A stretch of DNA of 64,000 bases, taken from assembly GCF_963855985.1 (NCBI RefSeq), contig NC_087099.1, positions 774,001 to 838,000 of the forward strand. Direction: 5' to 3'. Source of the DNA: Ostrinia nubilalis (taxonomy: Eukaryota; Arthropoda; Insecta; Lepidoptera; Crambidae). Each line of letters starts with the position of its first letter. Position 1 is the first letter of the stretch. Position numbers and translations under genes: made by a program. Below are positions 31,650-42,416 of this stretch, one piece after another. The notes below the pieces were generated by a model, which had not been told where the DNA came from, searched no databases, and saw only the letters and a list, made by a program, of their open reading frames with translations.

Positions 31650-33789
31650 GAGACCTTATAGATGTTCAATAGAGGATAAAAAAGAAATAGAGGAGCAAGT
31701 AGGAAAATTACTCCAAAGGAACCTTATAGAGGAATCGTACAGTCCATTTGCAGCACCAGTGACTTTAGCTTTCAAAAAAGAAGACAATAGGAAGACCAGA
31801 TTGTGTATTGATTTCAGAGATTTAAACAAAATAGTAGTTCCTCAGGCTCAGCCATTTCCGCTAATTGAAGACCTAGTAACAAAGACAAGAAACTGCAAGT
31901 ATTTTTCATCATTAGATATAAATTCTGCATTCTGGTCTATTCCCCTGCGAATCGAAGATAGAAAAAAGACTGCGTTTGTGACACAAGAAGGTCATTACCA
32001 GTGGACATGCTTACCTTTTGGTTTGAAGACATCTTCAGCGATATTTCAAAGGGTATTAAGTAATATACTAAGGAAGTATAAATTGACAGATTTTACTGTC
32101 AATTTCATAGATGACATTTTGGTTTATTCAAAATCCTATTCTGAACATATAAAACATTTATCACAGTTGTTAGATGCGATTAAAAAAGAAGGTTTCAGAC
32201 TTAAATTTACGAAATGTAAGTTTGCTACAAATTCAGTAAAGTATCTGGGGCATATAATACAAAATAACACAGTTCGACCAGTAAGAGACAATCTAGCTTC
32301 ATTAAGGGATTTCCCAACTCCGAAGACTCAGAAAAATGTCAGGCAACTTCTAGGAAAAGTAAATTTTTATCGAGAATATATACCGAACAGCTCGATCATT
32401 TTAGAACCACTTCATAATTTACTGAGGAAAAATCAGAAGTTCATCTGGACAGCAGACTGTCAAAGTGCTTTTGAGAAGATAAAAAAATTGTTGTGCTCAC
32501 AACCAATCTTAGAAATCTATGATAAGGACTTGCCGATAAATATATATACAGATGCATCACTGGAAGGAATCGGAGCGGTGTTAAAGCAAATACAGCCAGA
32601 TGGGAAAGAAAAGCCTGTTGCATACTTCTCGAAGAAACTAAATGAGGCACAAAAGAAAAAAAAGGCTGTATACTTAGAATGTTTGGCCATTAAAGAAGCA
32701 ATAAGATACTGGCAGTACTGGCTAATAGGTAAATCGTTCATAGTGTATTCAGATCACAAACCGTTAGAGAATCTGAATATTAAATCCAGAACAGATGAAG
32801 AATTGGGGGACTTAGTTTACTATCTGTCACAATATGACTTTAAGATAAGATATGCTCCTGGAAAAGAAAATTTAGAGGCAGATTGCTTAAGCAGAAACCC
32901 AGTTTTAGAAGCAAATAAAGATTTAGATGAACAGTTAAAAGTCATAAATATAATAACATTAGATGACATAATAATAGATCAAGAAGAGAATGAAGATATA
33001 CAAAAATATAAGGACTCATTATTACACAAACATAACGTATATTTTAAGAAAGTAAAGAAACAAGAGAAGATTATACTATCAGAAGAATTCAGTATGAAGT
33101 TAATAAAACAAATTCATGAAGATATGTGTCATATAGGTATTAAACAAATGCAAAAGAAGATAGGAAAGTTTTATACAGCGAGGAATTTAACAAAGAATAT
33201 TAGCGATTTATGCAAAAAGTGTGAAATATGTATAAAAAATAAGACAAGAGGACAAGTTAAGTATGGTTTAATGTCGCACTTAGGTCCTGCTTCTAAACCA
33301 TTTGAAATTGTGTCAATAGACACGATAGGAGGATTTGGAGGGTCTCGATCAACGAAAAGATACTTACACCTGTTAGTGGATCACTTTACTAGATACGCGT
33401 ATATAGTGACTTCGAAGACACAGAGCGCAAGAGACTTTATAAAGCTGATAAATAACGTTCCTTATTGTAATGAAATTGGCATGGTTCTTACAGACCAATA
33501 TCCTGGAATCAACTCGAAGGAATTTAAGGATTTTTTAAATGGAAAGTCAATTACGCTGCTTTTCACCGCAGTTAACTCGCCTTTTTCAAATGGACTTAAC
33601 GAAAGGCTGAACCAAACACTAGTAAATAAAATAAGATGCAAGATTAATGAGAAACCAAATACAACAGCATGGACAACAATTGCTCATAACTGTGTGAGTA
33701 AATATAATGATACTGAACATGAGTTACTGGCTTTGCGCCGAGATACCTGCTGGATGGTACAGATGTCTCGTTCCTACCAAATGAACTGA
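31650..33789 (+). pseudogene. Gypsy reverse transcriptase, RNase H and integrase
   Basis: RT with RLCIDFRDLNK and catalytic FIDDILVYSK; RNase H with INIYTDASLEGIGAVL and YSDHKPLENL; integrase with an HHCC zinc finger (IHEDMCHIGI..CKKCEIC) and DDE core (SIDTIGGFGG, LTDQYPG, GLNERLNQT). The upstream part of this open frame (31477-31649) lies in element B, not in pol. A frameshift around 33740 moves the integrase C-terminus to another frame. Confidence 0.88.
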
Positions 33790-34130
33790 AGTCAGGAAAA
33801 AAGACTGATGATTGGGTAAAGGACAGAAAAATTGCATTTGAAAGATCTATTTTATCACATGAATATAATAAGAGAGTGATGGACAGAGATAGAAAACATT
33901 TTAATTTTAATAAAGGTGATATGGTATATGTTGAAAATGGACATAAATTAAACAGAAAAAAATTGGATGAGCTAAGGATTGGACCGTTTAAAATTGAGGA
34001 AAAAATATCACAATCAATATACAAGATTAATACAGGTCATAAGAAGTTGGAGTCAAATCTTTTCCATATCACAAAGCTCATTCCTATTGCTACACAGGAC
34101 GATGATATGAATTGTTTATCCCTAACGTGA
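33790..34130 (+). pseudogene. Gypsy integrase C-terminal part, shifted frame
   Basis: Reads on in a different frame, with a GPY/F-like segment (LRIGPFKIEEKI) and FHITKLIPIA, then TGA at 34128-34130 just before the purine tract and 3' LTR. Confidence 0.8.
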
Positions 34131-34187
34131 ATGTGTGGTTACTTAGTGAAAATTTTCATGGGAAAATTTTCCTACCTAAGGGGGGAG

Positions 34188-34516
34188 ATATAAGAGAATA
34201 AATCCTCTTTAGTTGTTTTTTTAATTAGGCAGAGAGCAGAGCTACTTTTCTTTTTCATGTTGACATGTGACATTTGACATGGTGTTATTAAAGTGAAAAT
34301 TTTATTATTTTAGAAGATGAAAATGTATTATAATTTTAAAGGAATCGACAAGCTGATGAATTAACTTTAAATGTCGTTTCTCTGTTGTGATTCGTAAACA
34401 ATTTCTGTGTGAATAGATGATAGAATATTGTTGAAAATATCACTACTTTACAAGAGCAACACATTGTTTCATTTTGCCGATCCTAGAGAATGAATGAATA
34501 GACTAATAGTCTTATA
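34188..34516 (+). repeat. Gypsy 3' LTR, intact
   Basis: About 329 bp following the purine tract AAGGGGGGAG. It serves as the uninterrupted reference that shows element A's insertion in the 5' LTR. Confidence 0.9.
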
Positions 34517-34589
34517 TACATATAAATTTAAAACGGCTCGATATGTTACAACGACCTTCCACGAAATCATTTAAAGAAAAATATCGTTT

Positions 34590-34705
34590 TAGCCAAATGA
34601 CGTCCACTGCTGAACGAAGACCTCCAAGGATTTTCATAACGACTGGACCTACGCAGCCTACGCTGCATCCAGCTACCTTCCGCGACCTACACCACCAGGC
34701 CATGT
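34590..34705 (-). repeat. RTE-type LINE 3' end, duplicated with the transporter spacer
   Basis: Near-identical to 14530-14645 including its flanks. Confidence 0.75.
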
Positions 34706-34866
34706 GACCTTAATTAGTTAACTTGATAGAAGTTATAACTCTTTGAATCGCATTCGAACCGCTGGGTCAGCAATGGTCGTAACACTAGACAACAGAGGCG
34801 GTTATAATTTCGTATTTGCCACGGTGATATACAAAGCTTCCGGTATTGTAGATATAATTACTTGTT

Positions 34867-34871
34867 TCAGT
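34867..34871 (+). promoter_or_regulatory. Candidate initiator (TCAGT) of transporter copy 3
   Basis: Conserved block shared with copies 1 and 2, 60 bp before the ATG. Confidence 0.4.
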
Positions 34872-34930
34872 TAGTTATACGCCACCTCAGGTGATGACTA
34901 TTCTATCTTCTAGGCAAATAAAATAAAACA

Positions 34931-37733
34931 ATGGAAACAGAATATAAAGCTATTAATGGTCGAGCGAAAACGGGATGGACTCATATATTCAGACAGGTAA
35001 ACTTTGTTAATTTATTAATTTTTTTTATACTTAAACTAGAAATATCTACTTTTTAAATTAGAAATAATAATACTTAGGTTTATAGCTGCATTTTATTTTT
35101 GACAATGTAATGAAATACATAATTATTATTTTATAGTAAAGAAAAAAGAAAAAATCGGATTGCATTTTTATAGCACAACACTCTTAACTCTTCAGGTACT
35201 CGTGGCCTTCATAATATGGATCTGTTTCCTCTCGATCGGGCTTGCCATGGGCACTCCCACGGTGGCGATCCCTCAGCTGAGGCTGGAGGCCAACTCCTCA
35301 GCCGTTGTCAGCAGCGAGATGTCTTCTTGGATAAGTGAGTGGTCATATTAACAGGGTAGTTGTAAGTTGACACCACCAATGTTAATTAATTACTATTTTT
35401 TTGTTTTCCTATTATATGGCGATATTATGCCTATTATGATGATGCTATGACTTGAATTCTCGTTTAATGAGGGTTTTCGCGTATGAATGATCCGCTAGAT
35501 GGCGAGACGTGGATGTGGGGTCTGACTGCTGCGTGATTGGTGGATTTTGACATGTCTGTCAATGTCATGTCAAAAATAACCAATCATGCAGCATTTGGAC
35601 CTCTCGTCTACGTATTGCCATCTGGCGGATTTTTCATACGCGAAAACCCTCATTAAAACCAATCCCAACCATTCTAGAATAAGAACTAGTGAACGCCAGA
35701 CAGACCAACATAGGTAAAAATGTTGGTGCATTATGAGGTTTGGGTCATCGTGGCTTTAATAGATACCCTAAAAGATTGTTGGAACCGTCACAACTATCTG
35801 GCTGATGAGGAAACTACTTATAATCATTGCCTAAATACAGGAGGATTCCATTTTACATCCAATATTTTTTAATAAGCTCTAGATAGAACAATTTAGAAAT
35901 ACAACTTTATCGTTATTATTCTCAATCGCGGTATTTTTCGCGAAAAAAAATATTGAAAATCTAATTCGTGGGTGCCCATTATCTTAATTTATAAAGATTA
36001 AGTTTTATTTTCGCGTACCTATATGTCTAGCTTGCGTATGTACGTATTTTTCTATGAACGAAGCAAATTATCCACGTGAGCCCACTTTGAAACCAAAAAA
36101 AAAGAATAATTAATATTTTATGAAAAAAATATTTTGTTTTTTTTTTACGTAAATCGATTAAGTTACTGATTCTGAGTCGTTCCTAAAAATTTGGATACTG
36201 ATAACAAAATCACCTGTATATTAAAAAAAAGGAGGAGGTTTTATGTTCGGCTGTATGTATGTATGTTTTTGTATGTATGTTCATCGATTACTCCGTCAAT
36301 TTGTGGAGCGTAGGTCTGGCGTTCACCAGCTCTTAATCCTATCAGGCTAAATAATATGAACTCCCACAGCGAATGTACACAGCTTGTGATCAAACGGTTG
36401 AAAGAAAAAAAGAATAAAGCAATTACTCGTATATAGTTTGACTCATAATATTATATTTTTTTCAGGTGCATCCATAGGTTATTCAGGAGCCCTTTGCGTT
36501 TTCATAGTGGTTCCCATCTCTCACTACTGGGGGCGGAAGTTGACCTTGATTATTCTCACCTTCACTTCATTAATAGCCTCTGCAGTTATTTACTTTAGTA
36601 AAACTCCTATACATTTAGTCATATGCCAACTCCTATTTGGACTGCCGGCAAGTGCCTCGACTTCTATATGTTTATTGATACTGTCGGAATACTCATCTCC
36701 TCAGTACAGAGGAGTACTGCTAACTATAAAATCATCTTCATTTTTCTGGGGTGTTTGGATTGCAAACGCAACCGGAATCTTCACGCATTATAAGTACATT
36801 GGACTCATCGGAATTAGTTTTTCCGGTTTTTGCTTAATCATTTGCTTGTTCATACCGGAGTCGCCTTACTGGCTGGCCTATCGAGGAAGGCAAGACGAAT
36901 GTACCAAAGCCCACCGATGGATGAAAGGAGTTGACGAAAATTCTGAGAAAGAACTAAAAGCGCTATTAAATTCTGTCAAAGAAATTAACGAAAAATATTA
37001 TTCGATCACATCCTTGCGACAATATTTTAAAGATTTTCGAATAGATATCAAGAAGCCCGAGGTATTCAAGCCATTACTTCTTGCCTGCCTCTCCGGGTCG
37101 ATCTATCATTTGTCGGGGAAGCTGGCGTGCGCTGTCTACGCCATTGAAATGATGAAGAAGTTAAGTGGAAACCAAACAACGGTGCACATCGGCGTGTTGA
37201 CAATAGACGGATTTACTATATTAGGGATGTATATTGGCAGCGTATTATCTAAAATACTTAAAAGAAGGACGCTACTACTATCGATGACAATATCAGGCAT
37301 AATATTTTTATTCACGATGAGTATTTACCTCTACCTTATTAAATTATCTGTGTTTTCAGAAAATGCGTACATTATCATTAGCTTGTTGGTTGGATATACT
37401 TTGTCAATATGCTGTGGCCCGATAATAATGGCGGCAACTATAGCAGCTGAATTGATTCCATTTGAGTTAAGAAGTGTTTGCGCTGCTTTCTATACTATTT
37501 TTGTGATGTTTTTAATGAGTAGTATTGTCAAAGTCTCTCCATATGTTTTCAACTCTCTGGGTTTTGAAGGGGCATACTTGGGTTTTGGTATCTGCGCCAC
37601 AATAATTATAATTTTAGAGTACAAGTACTTGCCAGAAACCAAAGACAAAACTTTGTATGAAATAGCCGAGATTTTTAAGAGCAAAAATGAAAAAGAGGCC
37701 ACTGAATGTAAACTTTTAGAAAACAAGTTATAA
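34931..37733 (+). CDS. Facilitated trehalose/sugar transporter (Tret1-like), tandem copy 3
   Basis: Exons 34931-34996, 35196-35334 and 36466-37733 give 490 codons plus TAA with the same introns and phases as copies 1 and 2. Most of exon 3 is nearly identical to copy 2, but the C-terminus differs (ends TECKLLENKL) and one stretch is private: SFSGFCLIIC where copies 1 and 2 have WSGFSLIIS, and NEKYYSIT where they have NEKKQSIT. Sugar-transporter motifs are all present. Intron 2 (about 1.1 kb) is the unoccupied counterpart of copy 2's intron and holds its own 183-bp MITE. AATAAA lies at 37793-37798. An insect MFS sugar carrier of the plasma membrane; substrate not determinable here. Confidence 0.9.
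35469..35651. mobile_element. MITE with AT target duplication in intron 2 of transporter copy 3
   Basis: TIR GAGGGTTTTCGCGTATGAA at both ends, 183 bp, flanked by AT (35467-35468 and 35652-35653). Copy 2 keeps the empty site (GTTTAATTAAAACC), which fixes the 2-bp duplication. AT duplications are known from ISL2EU-type (PIF/Harbinger-related) elements. Confidence 0.85.
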
Positions 37734-37792
37734 GTATTAAATTGAAAATATAATTCTGGTGTTTTTGTTATTAAAATATGCAAAATAATGTA

Positions 37793-37798
37793 AATAAA
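37793..37798 (+). terminator. Polyadenylation signal of transporter copy 3
   Basis: AATAAA 60 bp after the stop codon; the 3' flank is unlike that of copies 1 and 2. Confidence 0.55.
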
Positions 37799-38025
37799 GT
37801 GATCTGGAATATTAACTTCTACCTGCAGTTTCGGGTCGGATTTCTGTAACAGAAATTAACTAAGTATTTCGAAGCACATTAACATTTCAGTATTATTATG
37901 TATTTTAATATCTGTGTATGTATGTATTTTCTTATCTAACATTTTAACTGTTTTCATATCCCTACGTAAATAGCGACTCGTCAAAATTGATTCAATGATA
38001 CAAGCAAACAAACATATCAATAATT

Positions 38026-38105
38026 ATTATCCTACTAATATTATAAATGCGGAAGTTTGGATGTCTGGATGTTTGTTACTCTTTCACGCAAAAGACCTAA
38101 GTGTT
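38026..38105 (+). repeat. Helitron-like 5' fragment
   Basis: TCCTACTAATATTATAAATG..GTTACTCTTTCACGCAAAAG, then sequence diverges. Confidence 0.6.
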
Positions 38106-38546
38106 TTGCAATTAGACTTAACTACCTACCCTGCTACGCGCAGTCTTTAGATTTATTTTATACCACGTGAATAATTAAAAAAAAACACTTAATGTCGTTT
38201 GATAAACTCGATAATATTTTGAAATTCTTAGTTAAAGTATTTAACAATACGTAGATGGGCCATTTTTATTCTTACGCATTTTTGTGTGAGATGTAAGAAT
38301 AGCATATGTTTTTTAAGAATATCAGTGCACTGTATATTAATTTACTTAGTAAAATACCTCTATTAACTAGGCCGAATATAATTTTTATCATAAAACTATT
38401 AGAAGAATATTTAAAAAATATAACAAGTCCAAAATGTCACGGACCGTGTAGTGTGAGATTCCCGGATTTAGACATAAAATATTTTTTTGTGAAGAGATGT
38501 CATGTTATTTTGATAAATATTACAGTAATTATGCAAGATTAATATT

Positions 38547-38788
38547 ATCCCAACTAATATTATAAATGCGAAAGTAACTCTGTCTGTCTGTCTGTCTGTC
38601 TGTCTGTTACGCTTTCCCGCTTAAACCTCGCAACCGATTTTGATGAAATTTGGCATAGAGATAGTTTGAGTCCCGGGAAAGAACATAGGATAGTTTTTAT
38701 CCCGGTTTTTGAAACAGGGACGCGCGCGATAAAGTTTTTCTGTGACAGACAAAATTCCACGCGGGCGAAGCCGCGGGCGGAAAGCTAG
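38547..38788 (+). mobile_element. Helitron-like element, full copy
   Basis: Starts TCCCAACTAATATTATAAAT and ends GGGCGGAAAGCTAG; internal (CTGT)n. Matches 984-1216 at most positions. Confidence 0.8.
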
Positions 38789-39633
38789 TGTTATATAAGA
38801 CTGTTAAAAATATATATTAATAATAATGACCATTTTTGATTTATAACACCATACGTTGTGTGAGCAGTTTTTGTGTCACAACCACGTGCGCCACTTTAAA
38901 TATGCGTAACTCGGTAAAAAACTATCTTTGATATTGACATCCCTTCCTAAGTTTTTTAGAACAGTAACATTGTCATCTTATAATATTTGCAAATGGCTGA
39001 ACGTAGTGAGTGAGCCGCAAAAAAATATTTCCTATTTATTTGAAAAAAGGGACAACCATAACACGTCCATCCCGTGTACGGTTTTTAAAGGTAGGTATCA
39101 ATGTCACGCTATTGTTTAAAACATAATTATGTACCTCATGCAACATAGTTTCAGATAATTGCACAAGATCTGCTAATTCACAGATAGTTTTTTGGATATA
39201 TCGGACACGTTTCAAATTGTCACGGCCATGGTATTAAAAATATGTCACCACCCCGCAAACTATTTAAGTACATGGTCGTGGCATTACAACGCGTGGTTGT
39301 GACATTCTATTTTTTTATTTTAAAGTTTTTGTTGTTCTGCTAAATTATTTAGTGTATTGTGCAATTTTTAGGAGTAGCCTTTTAGTAAGTATACTGATTT
39401 TTCGCTAGTATGATTTTCTAGATGCCATGAAGGAAAAATGATTGCACTTTCTCATTTCTGCAGTAATATCAAATTTTACTGAGACAGCTCCCGGTAAGGG
39501 CCCTGCAGAGGTGGTCGGTGTTGTTTTAAAAGGAATTGCTATTAACCATATTTTTGTGGTAAAGTGACCATGAAACATGTTTAAGTTGTCAAAACCAACT
39601 GATAAGTGAATCCTACGGAAATCTCATTTGATA

Positions 39634-41059
39634 GGGTAGACCGGGTACAGTAGTACCACGGGTCAATAGTACCATCGGCGATATTTCTTCACACAAGTGA
39701 CGTTCGGTTGTGTGCATAGCGTCAGAATATTCGCTTTTTGTGTTTCCATCCGCTCACAAGTCGGCGGCGCTTGCGCTGAGAAACGAAGGTGTACAGGAAG
39801 GATTTTTGTTTTTTGCCCAGCCGCGGTAAGTTTTTACGTCAAATATATGAGCCCATAAGTTGCCTAATATGCTATTTATTACCATGGTATTGTTGTCAAT
39901 AGTTTATCCAGGCTCTAAACTTTGTATCGACAGCGAATTATTGGCATTCACTGTAAAAATGACTGAATTTTAGGTGAAGTTCTCTTGACTATCTACTTGG
40001 AACAATTGTACCAGTCTCCATGGGGTCAATTGTAGCGGTACAATCAACCCCGTGGTACAATTAACCCCCGGAACCTTATTTTATACTTATTACAAAATAT
40101 TTTAAATTGGTTTTAAAGTACCTACCTATACTTATAATAAAATAAGTTATTATAAAACATTCACGCGGTTATTATTTTTACAATTATAGGTACTGAAATA
40201 ATAGTCTAGGCTCATTCATAGTTGCATGCATTAAGCATTTAGATACATACGTAATGTGTTTTATTAATAAAGGTGATATAAGTACCTGAATGTCTACTTA
40301 AAATATTTTAATATAGATTTCTAAAACCCTTCTGAATATGTACATTTTAGCTTAATTCAGTAAGTAACTAAGTATTTGAACGTTATGTTTTAGATGCCTC
40401 GACGTAGACTCAAAAGTACGGATCACGGATCAACGGATCTATTCCTTTATGAACAGGCTTATGAAAAAATCTTAAAAGGGCGAAGCAGTAGTAGGTATAA
40501 ATAATCAGGGTCAATTGTACCAGGGGTCAATCGTACCCTCATACAAAAATAGATTTTTAAGTTTTGATATTTCTATCATTGTTATTATGCTTATTGTTGT
40601 TTCAGAAGCAATACCCGAGCCAAATAAATGGCATTTTATGTAGAAACATTTAGCTTTTTCGTTTTTATGGAAGAAAAGTTATTGTTTTGTTTTTAAACTT
40701 TAGTGTTGATTTTTCATACTTGTTCCTAAATATTTTCGATCTCAAGAATGATGATTGTAGGAGATTAAGAGTACAGAATACCAATAAAGGTGATGATTAG
40801 ATAAACATAACGACTTTTATTGCCTCATATATTATTGGTACAATTGACCCGTTGTAGGGGTCAATTGTAACATGTGACATCGTACAGTTCAAACTCGTTT
40901 TTCATTAAGTATTCGAAAGAATAGTTCAACTCTGCATGCTTAAATTTGTAGCTTAGGAGTCTAGTTTTTACAGCATACTAACAGAATAACTTATATTTCA
41001 TTAGATTTCTCAATATTGAACAATTTCCAAAAAATGGTACTATTGTCCCCGGTCTACCC
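39634..41059. mobile_element. pogo/Tc1-like non-autonomous element with internal GGGTCAATTGTACC repeats
   Basis: TA duplication (39632-39633 and 41060-41061); TIR GGGTAGACCGGG, then ACAGTAGTACC against ACAATAGTACC. The GGGTCAAT(T/A/C)GTACC motif recurs in both orientations at about 39659, 40024-40072, 40506-40538 and 40838-40870. A 36-codon transposase stub lies at 40394. Confidence 0.82.
40394..40504 (+). pseudogene. Transposase N-terminal stub (pogo/CENP-B-like start)
   Basis: MPRRRLKSTDHGSTDLFLYE, then QAYEKILKGRSSS and a stop after 36 codons. The start resembles N-termini of pogo-type/CENP-B-like helix-turn-helix transposases (basic start, then YEKILKG.S). A TTTTAG precedes it, as an acceptor might. 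The rest is deleted. Confidence 0.5.
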
Positions 41060-41633
41060 TACTCAATTACTGTTTAAGAATTACTAATGTATAAGCATAT
41101 CATATCGAAACCATGTAGGTAGCATATCGGAAGCATGATCAGATAGTGCCAATAATAAAGAGTTGATTTTTTTATGATCTAGTAGATATATTAACTACCT
41201 GACGGTACTTTTGATCTCAATTTTTATTAAATTTTTAGATGTTCAGAAAAAAGTACTTTTATTACCAAATAACATCTTTGTTGATGAAACGAATTTGGTG
41301 TATTGTATTGTTAATCAATTTAAACTATGATGATATAAATTTAACAACATAAATATAAATATTTACAGTAAAAATGTAAAACTGTCACATCCGTGTCATG
41401 CAGTGTCACAGCCGTGTTTACGTAAGCTATTTTGTTTCCTTTCCGAGGGCTTTAAGGTTGTCCATATACATCAAAAGTATGCTTTTGGTTTATACTTTCG
41501 ATACACATCGCAAAAAGTTGAAAAAAAAAATCTTTAATTTTTTTAAAAAAATTGGCACAAATTTAAGAATGGTCCAGATAGATGTAGACATTTTACAGTA
41601 GTTTTCTTATTCTATGCATCTATTCTATATAAA

Positions 41634-41808
41634 TAAAAATGAATTGCTGTTCGTTAGTCTGATTAAAACTCGAGAACGGCTGGGCCGATTGACCCCGCCC
41701 CGATTGAGCTGATTTTAAAATGTTTGTGTAGTCCAGGGTAGGTCTAAACGGTCAAAATTTGCTTATTTACTGCCATTAAGGCGGAACAGAGTTCGCCGGG
41801 TCAGCTAG
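41634..41808 (+). mobile_element. Short Helitron, same family as 8875-9080
   Basis: TCTATATAAATAAAAATGAA at the start, CGGAACAGAGTTCGCCGGGT then CAGCTAG at the end. Confidence 0.8.
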
Positions 41809-42142
41809 TTATAAATAATACAAACTTTTACTCTTTAAATCATTTTAGGAAAGTATTTTTTTGATTGCGTAGAATTGTTATGCTGGTAAAATTAAATAGT
41901 ACCTAGTTCTTGGACAAGTGTTAACGAGTCCCCGCAGACTACAGGATTTTTAACGATTTTTAATTTGTATGAGAAATCGGCCGATACGAAATCAGTAAAT
42001 GTGCTTACTTTTATACCTAGGTACTTGTTCAATGTGCAATACTTACTAACAGCCCGATTAAACTATCGGCCGACAGTCTAGTCTGAGAGACACTAACGGT
42101 CACGGTTTATTGTGAAAATGTACCATTTCTCTACTTCTTTTA

Positions 42143-42312
42143 AAGGTTCAGCCAAACCAACGTGATCTGCCGGCGTGCAGCGATGGCAATCAATGCTTTT
42201 AAAGGTTCAGCCAAACCAACGCGATCAGCCGGCGTGCAGCGATGGCGATCAGACTTAAAAGCATTGATCGATATCGCTGCACGCCGGCTGATCGCGTTAG
42301 TTTCGCTGAACA
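42143..42312. mobile_element. Same MITE family with its left arm duplicated
   Basis: AAAGGTTCAGCCAAACCAAC appears twice in direct order (42142 and 42199), followed by the inverted arm (ATCGCTGCACGCCGGCTGAT..). So left arm, left arm, right arm. Confidence 0.7.
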
Positions 42313-42416
42313 TTAATCCTTGGGCACCATTGCGCGGCTGTAAGCATTTGTGGGCAGATTTTCAAAGACGTGCCTATTCACATACGTCATACAGGTTGTG
42401 AATTCAGTAATAAAAG

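Larger units (their letters stand above)
25722..34516 (+). mobile_element. Gypsy-type LTR retrotransposon without gag, twice interrupted
   Basis: LTRs of about 330 bp start ATATAAGAGAATAAATCC and end AGTCTTATA. The 5' LTR is in two pieces (25722-25993 and 29549-29612) around TIR element A. Protease coding follows the 5' LTR within about 10 bp, so primer site and gag were deleted. Pol is split by TIR element B (30253-31649) and has a frameshift near 33740. No env-like ORF is seen. Flanks match the copy 1 3' flank (TATTATACATATAAATTT), with TACATA on both sides as a candidate target duplication; boundaries are good to 2-3 bp. Confidence 0.88.
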
